The position numbers and the translations under genes were made by a program. This document shows, one piece after another, positions 28,066 to 36,971 of a stretch of 64,000 bases of DNA; the first letter of the stretch is position 1, and each line of letters begins with the position of its first letter. The notes under the pieces were generated by a model. It was not told where the DNA came from. It was given only the letters and a program-made list of their open reading frames with translations, and ran no database searches. The stretch comes from DAIOEK01 sp963828285 (GTDB lineage: Bacteria > Chloroflexota > Anaerolineae > Anaerolineales > Anaerolineaceae): assembly GCA_963828285.1 (NCBI GenBank), contig CAWHEB010000002.1:868001-932000 (forward strand). The letters run 5' to 3'.

Positions 28066-28314
28066 ATGGATTATGGAATGATCGGAAAAATAGAAAAAGC
28101 TAAACGGTATGCTGAAGAACGAACCCGAATTCATGTGAACTCAATGAAGGTAACATTTGAAGGTGAAAATAATGCGCATACCGTAACATTTGAGAATGGT
28201 ACCTGGCATTGCGATTGTGATTTCTTTCATACCCGCTCCCGATGCAGCCACACAATGGCTTTGGAGATGATCCTTAAAGGTATGGTCCCTGAAGAGCAAG
28301 AATCAGTAGTGTAA
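28066..28314 (+). CDS. Small SWIM zinc-finger protein
   Basis: An 82-residue protein. The C-terminal half contains CDCDFFHTRSRCSH, exactly the CxCx8CxH pattern of SWIM zinc fingers, which bind DNA or protein. The N-terminal part (KIEKAKRYAEER) is helical and basic. AAAGGAG precedes the ATG. It has two strong upstream promoters and its own terminator, so it is probably an abundant, separately regulated protein. Function is unknown. Confidence 0.8.
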   Translation: MDYGMIGKIEKAKRYAEERTRIHVNSMKVTFEGENNAHTVTFENGTWHCDCDFFHTRSRCSHTMALEMILKGMVPEEQESVV

Positions 28315-28335
28315 TCCAATTTCCTGTTTCAATTG

Positions 28336-28371
28336 TCTCCGGAAATCCGAATGGATCCGGAGATTTTTTTT
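28336..28371 (+). terminator. Rho-independent terminator after the SWIM gene
   Basis: TCTCCGGA (28336-28343) pairs with TCCGGAGA (28356-28363), followed by eight T's. Confidence 0.9.
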
Positions 28372-28496
28372 GGCTGAAAGTTGGCAAAAATTCGACCCAA
28401 TCAGATGTAAAATAAACCTCAGTATTCCAGGCAGAAAAATAATCTAAATACTCCATTACCTTACTGAAAGTCAATCAAGAAAAACAAGCAGCATCT

Positions 28497-29708
28497 ATGA
28501 GAATTCGTCAATATATATCCAAAATACCTCGAGAACTAAAACTGTTTGGGTTTTCCGTGTTCGCCATGAGTCTGGCAACATCGGTTTACGACGCCACCTT
28601 TAATAACTTTCTTAACGGACGTTTTGCCCTGACCGGTCTGCAACGTTCCATTATGGAAATTCCACGTGAACTACCCGGTCTTCTCACTGTATTCGTTACC
28701 GCATTATTCTGGTTCCTGTGCAGCCGCCGAATGGGGGTGTTTGCAATGTTTCTTGGAGTAATCGGTACCCTTTTGATTGGTTTTATGTCACCTACCTACG
28801 CTGTGATGATGATCTGGCTATTTATTTATAGTCTGGGTCAGCATTTATTCATGCCGATACAAGCGACTATTGGCATGGAATTGGCGGAAGAAGGGAAAGC
28901 CGGTCAGCGACTAGGACAGATAAATTCATTAAGGAATTTCGCAGGGATTTTTGGCAGTTTCGTCGTCTTCCTGGGATTCAAGTATCTTCATTTCCAATTT
29001 ACTCATACATTCATCATTGTGGCAATCGGTTTTACTATCGCAGGTACCTTTCTGTATGCAATGAAAACAAAGAACACAATCCGTCCAAAGACTTTTTTAA
29101 AATTACACAAGGATTACCGACTTTTCTATGCATTAGCGATTTTATATGGATCGAGGAAACAAATCTTTATCACCTTTGCACCTTGGGTGTTGGTAACAGT
29201 TTTTAAGCAGCCTACCCAAACTATGGCTACTTTATTGTTGATCGGTGGTGTGATCGGCATTATCTTTCAGCCGTTGTTAGGTTGGATGATAGATCATTGG
29301 GGTGAACGCGTTGTACTCTCTGCTGAAGCAGTTTTATTGATATTTGTCTGTTTTGGGTATGGATTCTCACGCTCTCTCTTCCCAGAATCCACGGCATTAA
29401 TGATCACTTTTGTTTGTTTCCTATTGGACCAGATATTAATGTCAGTCAGCATGGCACGGTCCACATATATTAAGAGGATTGCCAAGCGGGAAGAGGATAT
29501 TCAACCAGCATTAACCGCATCAATCTCGATCGATCATATCTTCTCCATATCTATTGCCGTTTTGGGAGGTATGATCTGGAATACGTTTGGTTTCCAGTAT
29601 GTTTTCCTGATGGGTGTCGGGATTGCAATCATCAATTTTTTTGTAGCGCTCCGGGTCAAAATACCAGAAAAAGATGTAGAATTTAATTTGAATGAGGCTT
29701 TGAAGTAA
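28497..29708 (+). CDS. MFS transporter
   Basis: A 403-residue protein with about 12 hydrophobic helices in two halves, the layout of the major facilitator superfamily. Helix 1-2 includes YDATFNNFLNGRFALTG; the second half includes KQIFITFAPWVLVTVFKQP. It may export or import a small solute; no substrate can be named. There is no clear ribosome site before the ATG at 28497. The NERD gene follows 24 bp downstream and is probably cotranscribed. Confidence 0.8.
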   Translation: MRIRQYISKIPRELKLFGFSVFAMSLATSVYDATFNNFLNGRFALTGLQRSIMEIPRELPGLLTVFVTALFWFLCSRRMGVFAMFLGVIGTLLIGFMSPTYAVMMIWLFIYSLGQHLFMPIQATIGMELAEEGKAGQRLGQINSLRNFAGIFGSFVVFLGFKYLHFQFTHTFIIVAIGFTIAGTFLYAMKTKNTIRPKTFLKLHKDYRLFYALAILYGSRKQIFITFAPWVLVTVFKQPTQTMATLLLIGGVIGIIFQPLLGWMIDHWGERVVLSAEAVLLIFVCFGYGFSRSLFPESTALMITFVCFLLDQILMSVSMARSTYIKRIAKREEDIQPALTASISIDHIFSISIAVLGGMIWNTFGFQYVFLMGVGIAIINFFVALRVKIPEKDVEFNLNEALK

Positions 29709-29732
29709 TCGATACAAAGGGGAATAGCCCGG

Positions 29733-30860
29733 ATGAGCGAATTGAGCTTACTGGAACAAGCCAGATTATTGTACCAAGGTGGAAAAAAATACGAAGCCAG
29801 AGATCTGTTAGCCCGGGCTGTGATCACTGATCCCCGGAATCCTGACTTATGGTTTGCTTTATCATTTTGCCTTGAAGAGTTGAAACAAAAAAGGGACTGT
29901 TTGGAAAGAGTGTTGCTGATTGACCGTAATCACCCCAAAGCAAAACCTTTGCTTGAAGACATTTTGAGAACAGAATACGAAGAAGCGATCAGAAAAACCC
30001 CATCAGTTCAACTCGAAGAACAACCCAGTCAACAAATTAATGAAGAACTCTCCGCCCAATCTGTACCGGTTCCAAGTCCGGACCCGACACCATTGGAAAT
30101 TGGTCCAATTCCCAAAACAGAAACATCCCCAATAAAGTTATCTGATGCCAAAGCTGGCGGATATGCTTTCAAGGAAGCTCACAGGATAAAGCGTCGTGGA
30201 ATCACACTTTTGATCATAATGATGCTGGTGTATGTGACATCGACAGTGATATTGCAATACTTCCATTTTCTTGGAATCCCAACCGGATTGTATTTTGGTT
30301 CGCTTGCAGTAATGGTAATTCTAACGTTGACCGGATTTTATTTCTTGAATAAGGAAGCAAACAAGAAAGACCGGTATTTGCGCGGCGGGTTAGGAGAAGA
30401 GGTTGTCGGAAAGATCCTTGATAATCTAAATGATGATTATGCGATTGTTCATGATATCCAAACAGGGTTTGGAAATATTGATCATTTTATCATCTGTAAG
30501 AATGGGAACATATTTGTTCTCGAAACCAAATCCCACAGAGGTTCGGTGACTATTCAGAATAACGAAATTCTGATTAATGAAAAAAGACCGGAAAAGAATT
30601 TTCTCAAGCAATCCTTGTGGAATGCTAATTTGATCAGGGATGAATTCTCTGCAATCTTGGGTTTTACTCCCCGGGTTACACCGGTACTTGTCTTTACAAA
30701 TGCTTTTGTTCCGTATCTCCCTATCATTCAAAAAGTCTTCATTCTAAATAAAAAATACCTGCTTCGGTTCATAACCGCCTCCCAACCACAGAAAAACGCA
30801 TTGAAGCTCTGGCAGAAGAAAGAAGCTCTGATTGAATTTTTAAATCAACCCAGGTGGTAA
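29733..30860 (+). CDS. TPR-like and NERD-domain membrane protein
   Basis: A 375-residue protein. Residues 1-75 are TPR-like (ARDLLARAVITDPRNPDLWFALS), followed by a Pro-rich linker, two membrane helices (about 150-205) and a NERD domain (about 215-320). NERD is a nuclease-related domain; its core FGNIDHFIIC and LETKSHRG supply the D and ExK residues of the PD-(D/E)xK type nucleases. The domain would face the cytoplasm if both helices span. Function is unknown; a nucleic-acid related role is an inference from the fold. Confidence 0.8.
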   Translation: MSELSLLEQARLLYQGGKKYEARDLLARAVITDPRNPDLWFALSFCLEELKQKRDCLERVLLIDRNHPKAKPLLEDILRTEYEEAIRKTPSVQLEEQPSQQINEELSAQSVPVPSPDPTPLEIGPIPKTETSPIKLSDAKAGGYAFKEAHRIKRRGITLLIIMMLVYVTSTVILQYFHFLGIPTGLYFGSLAVMVILTLTGFYFLNKEANKKDRYLRGGLGEEVVGKILDNLNDDYAIVHDIQTGFGNIDHFIICKNGNIFVLETKSHRGSVTIQNNEILINEKRPEKNFLKQSLWNANLIRDEFSAILGFTPRVTPVLVFTNAFVPYLPIIQKVFILNKKYLLRFITASQPQKNALKLWQKKEALIEFLNQPRW

Positions 30861-30907
30861 ATCTGAACCGGGTTGGATTAAATTAATGATTTATTCTAAT
30901 TTAAAAT

Positions 30908-30945
30908 GGGATCCTGAGGATAATCAGGGTCCCTTAATTAATTCT
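30908..30945 (+). terminator. Possible terminator after the NERD gene
   Basis: GGGATCCTGA (30908-30917) pairs with TCAGGGTCCC (30924-30933) over 10 bp with one G-U pair; a T-rich but not pure tail follows. Confidence 0.55.
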
Positions 30946-30956
30946 TTTCTCAATGG

Positions 30957-31076
30957 TCAATTCAGTTTAAATTGATCAACTATTGGTTGTAATTGTTTTG
31001 TGAGGTTATCAAGTTTAGATGCTGATGCAGATTCTTCTTCCACTTGTGCTGTCATCTCTTCAGTGGATGGGGACAC
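30957..31076 (-). pseudogene. Remnant of a methyl-accepting chemotaxis protein C-terminus
   Basis: On the minus strand, right after gyrB, about 40 codons read VSPSTEEMTAQVEE, then SASASKLDNLTKQLQPIVDQ, then FKLN and a stop. This closely resembles the last residues of chemotaxis receptors (STEEMSAQVEE... LVAQFKL). An in-frame stop lies upstream at 31098-31100, inside gyrB, so no intact gene exists. It is a decayed fragment left after deletion or rearrangement. Confidence 0.7.
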
Positions 31077-31084
31077 CTTATTTT

Positions 31085-33010
31085 CTACACATCCAAATTA
31101 CGGACGTCCTTGGCGTGGGTCTGAATGAATCTTGTACGCGGTGGAACGGCCTCTCCCATCAACATGTCAAAGGTACGGTCTGCTTCGGCGGCATCGTCAA
31201 TAGCAACCTGTAACAATGTCCGGTTCTCAGGGTTCATGGTGGTATCCCATAATTGGGTGGGATTCATTTCTCCCAGACCTTTATATCGCTGCAGATTCAC
31301 TTTGTCCGGGTTCACACCCATTTCTTTGATCAGTTTATCTTTTTCGTGATCGTTATACGCATAATGAACTTTATCTTTGTACGCGATCCGGTACAACGGA
31401 GGTTGAGCAATGAACATATGCTCCTGCTCAATGATGGCGGGCATATAACGGAAGAAGAAAGTTAACAATAGGGTACGGATATGACTACCATCTACATCAG
31501 CATCGGTCATGATGATAATCTTACCGTAGCGTAATCCGCTGACGTCAAAGTTATCACCGATCCCGGTACCCAACGCGGAAATGAGCGCTTTGACTTCATT
31601 GTTAGATAGGATCTTATCCAGGCGGGCACGTTCAGTATTCAAAATTTTCCCGCGCAACGGCAGTATCGCCTGAAAGTGACGGTCTCGTCCCTGTTTGGCA
31701 GATCCACCCGCCGAGTCACCCTCTACTATGTATAGTTCGGTTTTAGAGGTGTCTTTATCGGAGCAGTCCGCCAGTTTACCAGGGAGGGTCAGACTTTCAA
31801 GCGCACTTTTGCGGATGACAAGATCGCGTGCCTTTCTGGCAGCATCTCTTGCCCGGGCTGAGGTAAGACATTTCTGAATGATCGCTCTGGCAGCTTGCGG
31901 ATTCTCCTCGAGGAAGCGGTTGAATCCCTCACCAACCACCTGTTGAACGTAAGTTTGTACTTCGGGATTCATCAGTTTGACTTTGGTTTGGCTCTCAAAC
32001 TGGGGATCAGGATGCTTGATGCTGACGATGGCGGTCATACCTTCACGGGTGTCGTCACCAGAGAAGTTGGGATCAGATTCCTTCAGTAAACCGGATCTAC
32101 GTCCATAATCATTGATCACACGGGTGGTCGCTGCGCGGAGACCAGTCATATGCGTACCACCATCAATGGTATTGATGGTGTTGGCGAAGGAATAGACCGA
32201 CTCAGAATATGCGTCGGTGTACTGGATGGCAGCTTCAACATCAATGCCGTCGATCTCTTTTTCCATGTAGACAACCGGATGGAGCATGTCTCGGTTGCGG
32301 TTCAAATAGCGAACGAACGAATTAATCCCACCTTCGAAGTAGAAAGTGATTTCCTTACCGCTTCGTTCATCCAAAAAGTTGATGGTAACTCCACGAGTTA
32401 CGAAGGCCATTTCGCGGAAGCGGGTCACTAACGTATCAAAACGGTAATCAATGCCTTCTTCTTTGAATATCTGCGGATCGAATTTGAAAGTTGTTTCGCT
32501 GCCTGATTCTTTAGGATCGCATTTACCAATCTTTTTAACTGCTTCCATCGGGATGCCACGTTCATAACGCTGGAAGAAAATCTCACCAGCGCGATAAACA
32601 CGTACTTCACACCATTCCGAAAGTGCATTGACCGCAGAAACACCCACACCATGCAGACCACCGCTGACCTTATAACTGCCGCCGCCGAACTTTCCACCGG
32701 CATGAAGAACAGTCATGACCACTTCCAGAGCACTTTTTTTCTTCTCCGGATGAATATCCACAGGGATACCACGACCGTCGTCTTTTACGGATACTGATGA
32801 ATCTTCATGGATGACAATATTAATATTCTTACAAAATCCGCCAAGGGCTTCATCAATGGAATTATCAACCACTTCATAAACGAGGTGATGTAAGGCTTTT
32901 ATATCGGTTCCGCCTACGTACATACCCGGGCGTCGTCGAACTGCCTCAAGACCTTCCAGAACTTGAATGTTGTTTGCGCTATACGCACTTATATCACCTG
33001 TATGTGCCAT
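31085..33010 (-). CDS. gyrB: DNA gyrase subunit B
   Basis: A 641-residue type II topoisomerase ATPase subunit. The GHKL ATPase shows VVDNSIDEALGG, DDGRGIPVDIHP and GGLHGVGVSAVNALS. The TOPRIM domain has YIVEGDSAGG and IIMTDADVDGSHIR, and RYKGLGEMNP ends the conserved core. Length fits the short GyrB form. It introduces negative supercoils with GyrA, which is not in this window. GGGGAG precedes the ATG by about 8 bp. It is separated by only 16 bp from the membrane protein gene upstream on its strand. ParE is possible but the sequence reads as GyrB. Confidence 0.95.
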   Translation of the reverse strand: MAHTGDISAYSANNIQVLEGLEAVRRRPGMYVGGTDIKALHHLVYEVVDNSIDEALGGFCKNINIVIHEDSSVSVKDDGRGIPVDIHPEKKKSALEVVMTVLHAGGKFGGGSYKVSGGLHGVGVSAVNALSEWCEVRVYRAGEIFFQRYERGIPMEAVKKIGKCDPKESGSETTFKFDPQIFKEEGIDYRFDTLVTRFREMAFVTRGVTINFLDERSGKEITFYFEGGINSFVRYLNRNRDMLHPVVYMEKEIDGIDVEAAIQYTDAYSESVYSFANTINTIDGGTHMTGLRAATTRVINDYGRRSGLLKESDPNFSGDDTREGMTAIVSIKHPDPQFESQTKVKLMNPEVQTYVQQVVGEGFNRFLEENPQAARAIIQKCLTSARARDAARKARDLVIRKSALESLTLPGKLADCSDKDTSKTELYIVEGDSAGGSAKQGRDRHFQAILPLRGKILNTERARLDKILSNNEVKALISALGTGIGDNFDVSGLRYGKIIIMTDADVDGSHIRTLLLTFFFRYMPAIIEQEHMFIAQPPLYRIAYKDKVHYAYNDHEKDKLIKEMGVNPDKVNLQRYKGLGEMNPTQLWDTTMNPENRTLLQVAIDDAAEADRTFDMLMGEAVPPRTRFIQTHAKDVRNLDV

Positions 33011-33026
33011 GTGGAACTCTCCCCGC

Positions 33027-34043
33027 CTAGCTTTGGGTAACGTCAGACGCAGGTTTTTGCGCCAGATTATTTTTCATGATTATTGATTGCATCCAGAGGA
33101 TGCTCTTGCGGTAGTAAAAAAATGTGGCTGCGATCAAACTGGTGTTGATGAATGCGTGGCCAAGAATACTCACTGCAAGCAACCAGGATGTCTCTGATGG
33201 GGTCTGCCATAACAAGTCTAATCCCATACTGATCACCACTACACTGAGGATGAATGAACCTGTCACCGACAATGAAATGCGGACCATTTGGATACTGGTT
33301 AAGATCGATCTGAATACCGGCATATGGTAAACGAATACTCCGTGGGCTGAAAAGATCATCGGAACAATGATCCAGATCACCATTAGTCCACCGAAAAACA
33401 GACTAATCTGTCCAAGCATCGCGTTGAATAGGGTGATCGCCGAGATCAGCATTAAGAAAGGTAATCCGAGAAAGATGATGGACAATATCATCACAATGCT
33501 GAGCATTAAGAGCTGTAATGCATACCAGCCAATCATTCCCAGTGAAAAACTCGCTTTTTCCTTACCAGTCACCGTGGATAACGATTGAAAATAAACGCTC
33601 GTAAATAATATCCCCAGTACCGAGAATGCCAAAAACAAGAGAACTACCGTAGTTGGATTAACTATTTCAAAAGTAACCGGTGTTCCCAATACGGATTTGA
33701 GTGGTAACCAGCTTGACATCAAACTAGGTATGCCGACCGGATATGTTCGAAGTGCAGCAAGAATATTGATCCGTTCTGCAATCAACTCCCAGCCTTGTTG
33801 AGCCGCTTTGATCAAGGCTTGCATATCCGCAGAGGTGATCCCGGGAAGAGTTCCCATGGATTGGATTACCGGTTTCAGCAAGGTCTGCATTTTCAGCCGT
33901 GGTCCGAGCCATAAGAACACATCCAGAAGAACTGGAATAAAAATCAACCAGATATGATTGGCTACAGCATCAAAGCCCGCCAGTAAACTGGCAATTACTT
34001 TCGGTCTTTGATCGTTCAAATTGAGGGAAGGAGTGTTTTGCAT
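33027..34043 (-). CDS. Polytopic membrane protein, unknown function
   Basis: A 338-residue protein from the ATG at 34043 (MQNTPSLNLND). Upstream in-frame codons to 34304 overlap the divergent gene and are not believable. It has six to eight hydrophobic helices and a soluble stretch at about 50-110 (PGITSADMQALIKAAQQGWE). I do not recognise a family. It is immediately upstream of gyrB. TAAAAT at 34056-34061 is a possible -10, which would leave only a few bases of leader. Confidence 0.7.
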   Translation of the reverse strand: MQNTPSLNLNDQRPKVIASLLAGFDAVANHIWLIFIPVLLDVFLWLGPRLKMQTLLKPVIQSMGTLPGITSADMQALIKAAQQGWELIAERINILAALRTYPVGIPSLMSSWLPLKSVLGTPVTFEIVNPTTVVLLFLAFSVLGILFTSVYFQSLSTVTGKEKASFSLGMIGWYALQLLMLSIVMILSIIFLGLPFLMLISAITLFNAMLGQISLFFGGLMVIWIIVPMIFSAHGVFVYHMPVFRSILTSIQMVRISLSVTGSFILSVVVISMGLDLLWQTPSETSWLLAVSILGHAFINTSLIAATFFYYRKSILWMQSIIMKNNLAQKPASDVTQS

Positions 34044-34078
34044 AAGACATTTAATTTTACCACAGGCGGCATTCGGGT

Positions 34079-34089
34079 TAGAATAAATT
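34079..34089 (+). promoter_or_regulatory. Candidate leaderless promoter (-10 at 34079-34084)
   Basis: TAGAAT lies 5 nt before the ATG at 34090, with no ribosome site. The divergent gene's -10-like TAAAAT is 18 bp to the left, so the two promoters overlap. Confidence 0.45.
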
Positions 34090-34902
34090 ATGCATGGTAA
34101 CGGCACCCGACCCAATTTTAATAAGCTCAGTACACTTACAGCAACCGTACTCCTGGTATATGCTCTGACACAATTTATTCGGGTTCCTCTGGGGATAATA
34201 CCCATCCAACTTCCCGGATTCTTCATTCCGATCTCTCTCCAATTCAGTAACCTGATCTGGTTGGGAGTTGCTGTGATCGCATCCACCGGAATGGATTGGC
34301 TCATGTCAGATAGAATGCCTGATAAGGTAATAGAACGGATCCAGCATTGGCTGCTACCGGCGCTAACTGCCTGGGTGATTGGGATCCCGCTTTACTCTTT
34401 GGACCCAAGCCCGACATGGTGGTTGATCTTTATGCTTGGCGGATTACTACTAACCTTCGTCTTTCTCGCTGAATATTATTCCATCGAGATAAACAGCGTC
34501 TATTCCACACCAGCCGCGATAGGTCTGACTGCGGTTTCTTATACACTTTTTCTCATCCTCTCTTCAAGTATCCGTTTTAGCAGTGTTCGTTTGTATCTTG
34601 AAACACCGGTGATCATTATTGGCGCAACTATTATTTCGTTACGTGTCCTCCACTTATTAACAGGAGGTAGCTGGCAAGTCGGCTGGTCCGTTGCAGTGGG
34701 ATTGATCGTTGGTCAAATTGCGATTGGATTGTATTATCTGCCTGTGACGCCGTTACAATTTGGACTGTTACTGACCGGGATATTCTATGCTTCGTTATTA
34801 TTGGCAAACAGCACAATCAAACAATCCATTCAGCGCAGCGATCTGCTTGAAGCGAGTTCGGCGATTGCGCTGGCTGCGATATTAGCACTCATCATTGGTT
34901 GA
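34090..34902 (+). CDS. Polytopic membrane protein, unknown function
   Basis: A 270-residue protein with about eight hydrophobic helices and few charged residues. The first helix region reads LLVYALTQFIRVPLG. No family is recognised. It precedes the JAMM peptidase gene by 5 bp, so the two are cotranscribed. The ATG has no Shine-Dalgarno; see the promoter entry. Confidence 0.7.
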   Translation: MHGNGTRPNFNKLSTLTATVLLVYALTQFIRVPLGIIPIQLPGFFIPISLQFSNLIWLGVAVIASTGMDWLMSDRMPDKVIERIQHWLLPALTAWVIGIPLYSLDPSPTWWLIFMLGGLLLTFVFLAEYYSIEINSVYSTPAAIGLTAVSYTLFLILSSSIRFSSVRLYLETPVIIIGATIISLRVLHLLTGGSWQVGWSVAVGLIVGQIAIGLYYLPVTPLQFGLLLTGIFYASLLLANSTIKQSIQRSDLLEASSAIALAAILALIIG

Positions 34903-34907
34903 CAGCC

Positions 34908-35330
34908 ATGGTTGAAAAAAAGCTCCTGGAACATGGCTTTCAAATATCCCGCTGGATATACTACCGTCTGCTTAAGTTGGCTAGAGAACATTCCGAGGAA
35001 GAAGTATGCGGATTGTTGGCTGGCAATGGTGGAAGAATTAAACGGCTTCTCCCTATTGAAAATATCCACCATAGTCCAACCCGTTTCATGATGGATCCAC
35101 GCCAGGAGCTTAATGCAATTCTCTGGATGGAAGCTCACCAAATGGATCTCATGGCCATTTACCACTCCCATCCCAATGGTCCAAATAGTTTGTCAGAAAC
35201 TGATCTTAAAGAAATCACCTTTCCAGAAACAGTTTATCTTTTGCTATCTCGTGAAGGAAATCGGTGGAAAATCAAGGCGTTTTCTATACAAAAAAAGTTC
35301 TCGATCGAAATTCCTGTGCACCGAACATAA
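34908..35330 (+). CDS. M67-family JAMM metallopeptidase
   Basis: A 140-residue Mov34/MPN/PAD-1 (JAMM) protein. The metal site is complete: E32 in EEVCGLLAG and the H-x-H-P...S..D block YHSHPNGPNSLSETD (H86, H88, D99). Bacterial members remove ubiquitin-like or sulfur-carrier (ThiS/MoaD-like) proteins from conjugates or process cysteine adducts. No such carrier gene is seen nearby. The ATG at 34908 is preferred over a TTG at 34899 that would overlap the previous stop. Confidence 0.85.
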   Translation: MVEKKLLEHGFQISRWIYYRLLKLAREHSEEEVCGLLAGNGGRIKRLLPIENIHHSPTRFMMDPRQELNAILWMEAHQMDLMAIYHSHPNGPNSLSETDLKEITFPETVYLLLSREGNRWKIKAFSIQKKFSIEIPVHRT

Positions 35331-35378
35331 AGCTCTTTTGTCATCGCAATCGACATAACGAATTTGATATCAGCGTGT

Positions 35379-35384
35379 TATACT
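35379..35384 (+). promoter_or_regulatory. -10-like element close to plsY start
   Basis: TATACT ends 8 nt before the ATG at 35393. There is no ribosome site in between, so the leader would be at most one or two bases. Confidence 0.35.
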
Positions 35385-35392
35385 TACCGCTT

Positions 35393-36055
35393 ATGGAAAT
35401 TTGGAGAATCATCATATCGCTGGTTTCAGCGTACTTATTCGGGTCTATCCCATTTGGATTTATCGTTGTCAAAGCCTCTAAGGGGATTGATCTGCGCACT
35501 CATGGCAGCGGACGCACTGGTGGAACAAACGCCGGTCGGGCTGCAGGATTCGCTGCAGGCGCTTTAACCGGTATCCTGGACTTTCTCAAAGGTTCGTTGG
35601 CAGTATGGTTAGCCATGTTTCTGGTCCCCGACGCACCCTGGCTGTATGTAGGAGCAGGCTTGTTAGCTATTGGTGGACATAATTATTCAATTCATCTGTT
35701 GGAGCGCGATCCTGATGGTACCATCCAGCTTCGCGGCGGTGCTGGCGGAGCTCCTGCTTTAGGGGCTGCTTTTGCCATGTTTAATTGGACACTTCCGATC
35801 ATTCTCCCAATTGGATTAGTCATTTTGCTTGTGATCGGTTATGCATCCTTGACCACCTTGAGTATCGCTGTTTTATCCATCATTATCTTCAGTATCCGAT
35901 ACATCACGCGAGGTGAACCCTGGCAGTATATCGTCTTTGGAGTTGGCGCGTTGCTGATGCTGCTCTGGGCACTCCGACCGAATATTGCTCGTTTGCTTAA
36001 AGGGGACGAGCGGGTTGTGGGTTTGAGAGCATGGTTGAAAGATCGAAAAAAATAG
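35393..36055 (+). CDS. plsY: PlsY-like glycerol-3-phosphate acyltransferase
   Basis: A 220-residue membrane protein. It opens with SAYLFGSIPFGFIV, then GSGRTGGTNAGR and DFLKGSLAV, all PlsY motifs. PlsY uses acyl-phosphate to acylate glycerol-3-phosphate, the first step of phospholipid synthesis. The third motif, normally GGKGVAT, reads GGAGGAP here and is preceded by an insertion (SIHLLERDPDGTIQL). Lys to Ala in this loop may alter activity, so it could be a divergent paralogue. It is followed by a bidirectional terminator. Confidence 0.8.
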   Translation: MEIWRIIISLVSAYLFGSIPFGFIVVKASKGIDLRTHGSGRTGGTNAGRAAGFAAGALTGILDFLKGSLAVWLAMFLVPDAPWLYVGAGLLAIGGHNYSIHLLERDPDGTIQLRGGAGGAPALGAAFAMFNWTLPIILPIGLVILLVIGYASLTTLSIAVLSIIIFSIRYITRGEPWQYIVFGVGALLMLLWALRPNIARLLKGDERVVGLRAWLKDRKK

Positions 36056-36062
36056 ACAAATA

Positions 36063-36087
36063 AAAAAACCGGCTATGCCGGTTTTTT
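36063..36087. terminator. Bidirectional terminator between plsY and the MBL gene
   Basis: AAAAAACCGGC and GCCGGTTTTTT are perfect complements around a TAT loop; A and T runs serve both convergent genes. Confidence 0.92.
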
Positions 36088-36092
36088 ATTTC

Positions 36093-36971
36093 CTATAGGT
36101 TGTCTTCTGCATCCGTGGATTCTTTTATGCCTTCACTCGGTTCTTCAGCAGCAAAACGCTGGTGGAGTACCTTCAAATTACGTCTGTGTAGTTCAGCAGC
36201 TAATCCACTTAAATAGACCCGGCTTTTTCCGCAAGATTCAATATCAATTTCGGCGAGGTATTCTTGAGGGTTTTTACGCTTGGTGGCAGTTCGAGCTGCT
36301 TTGCGAATGGCAGAAAGGTAGTTAAGGTTTTCTTTGACGGCATCTTCGATCTCACCCCGTAGGATAATGTCGCCATGGCCTTGAACAATGTTTTCAAGTC
36401 CCATTTTCCCTATATGTTTAATGGTATTGACAGTTTCATCCAGATCACCATCGATGATATAAGGAAGAGGCATAAACGCATCTCCGGCAAAAAGGACGCG
36501 GTCTTCCTCGACCAGCACTCCAATCCCATCGATGCTGTGGCCGGTAAGTCCCATTAGAATGAGGTTTTTTTTGCCTACTCGCAATGAGAGTGTGCCTGAT
36601 TCAAAAGTCAGATGAGGTCCGACGATTTTCAGTTGGCGAAAAGATGGATTTTGTTTACGGGCAGCTTCAAGCGCTGAAGGACCTTTTTCAAACAACAATG
36701 ACCGGCACAAGTTATGCGCCAGTATTGTCGCACCAGGGAAAAAGCTATTCCCCCAGCAATGGTCGGCGTGGTGATGTGTATTGATCACATATCGGACGGG
36801 AACTTTCAAATCATTCTCAATGTAATCCCGCATCTCTAGCGTCTCTTCGGGAAGAGCCAGGGTATCAATTAATACAGCCCATTGCGGACCAGTGATCACA
36901 CCAGCCGTTACCTGAGCATATATTTCACTTTGGAACCAATAAACGTTTTCTGAAACCCGCTCGTGATGCAT
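36093..36971 (-). CDS. Metallo-beta-lactamase-fold hydrolase
   Basis: A 292-residue MBL protein with THHHADHCWGN as the HxHxDH motif, then GLTGHSIDGIGV, LFAGDAFM and VQGHGD, supplying the remaining His and Asp ligands. The C-terminal 60 residues are helical and charged. No signal peptide is seen. The ATG at 36971 is the most likely start; the region upstream has no good ribosome site. The substrate is unknown. It is divergent from the aminotransferase gene. Confidence 0.82.
   Translation of the reverse strand: MHHERVSENVYWFQSEIYAQVTAGVITGPQWAVLIDTLALPEETLEMRDYIENDLKVPVRYVINTHHHADHCWGNSFFPGATILAHNLCRSLLFEKGPSALEAARKQNPSFRQLKIVGPHLTFESGTLSLRVGKKNLILMGLTGHSIDGIGVLVEEDRVLFAGDAFMPLPYIIDGDLDETVNTIKHIGKMGLENIVQGHGDIILRGEIEDAVKENLNYLSAIRKAARTATKRKNPQEYLAEIDIESCGKSRVYLSGLAAELHRRNLKVLHQRFAAEEPSEGIKESTDAEDNL

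Noticed and set aside
34908..35330. JAMM peptidase as part of a ubiquitin-like conjugation or anti-phage system
   Set aside because: No E1-, E2- or ubiquitin-like gene, and no cyclic-nucleotide enzyme, lies next to it; neighbours are a membrane protein and plsY.
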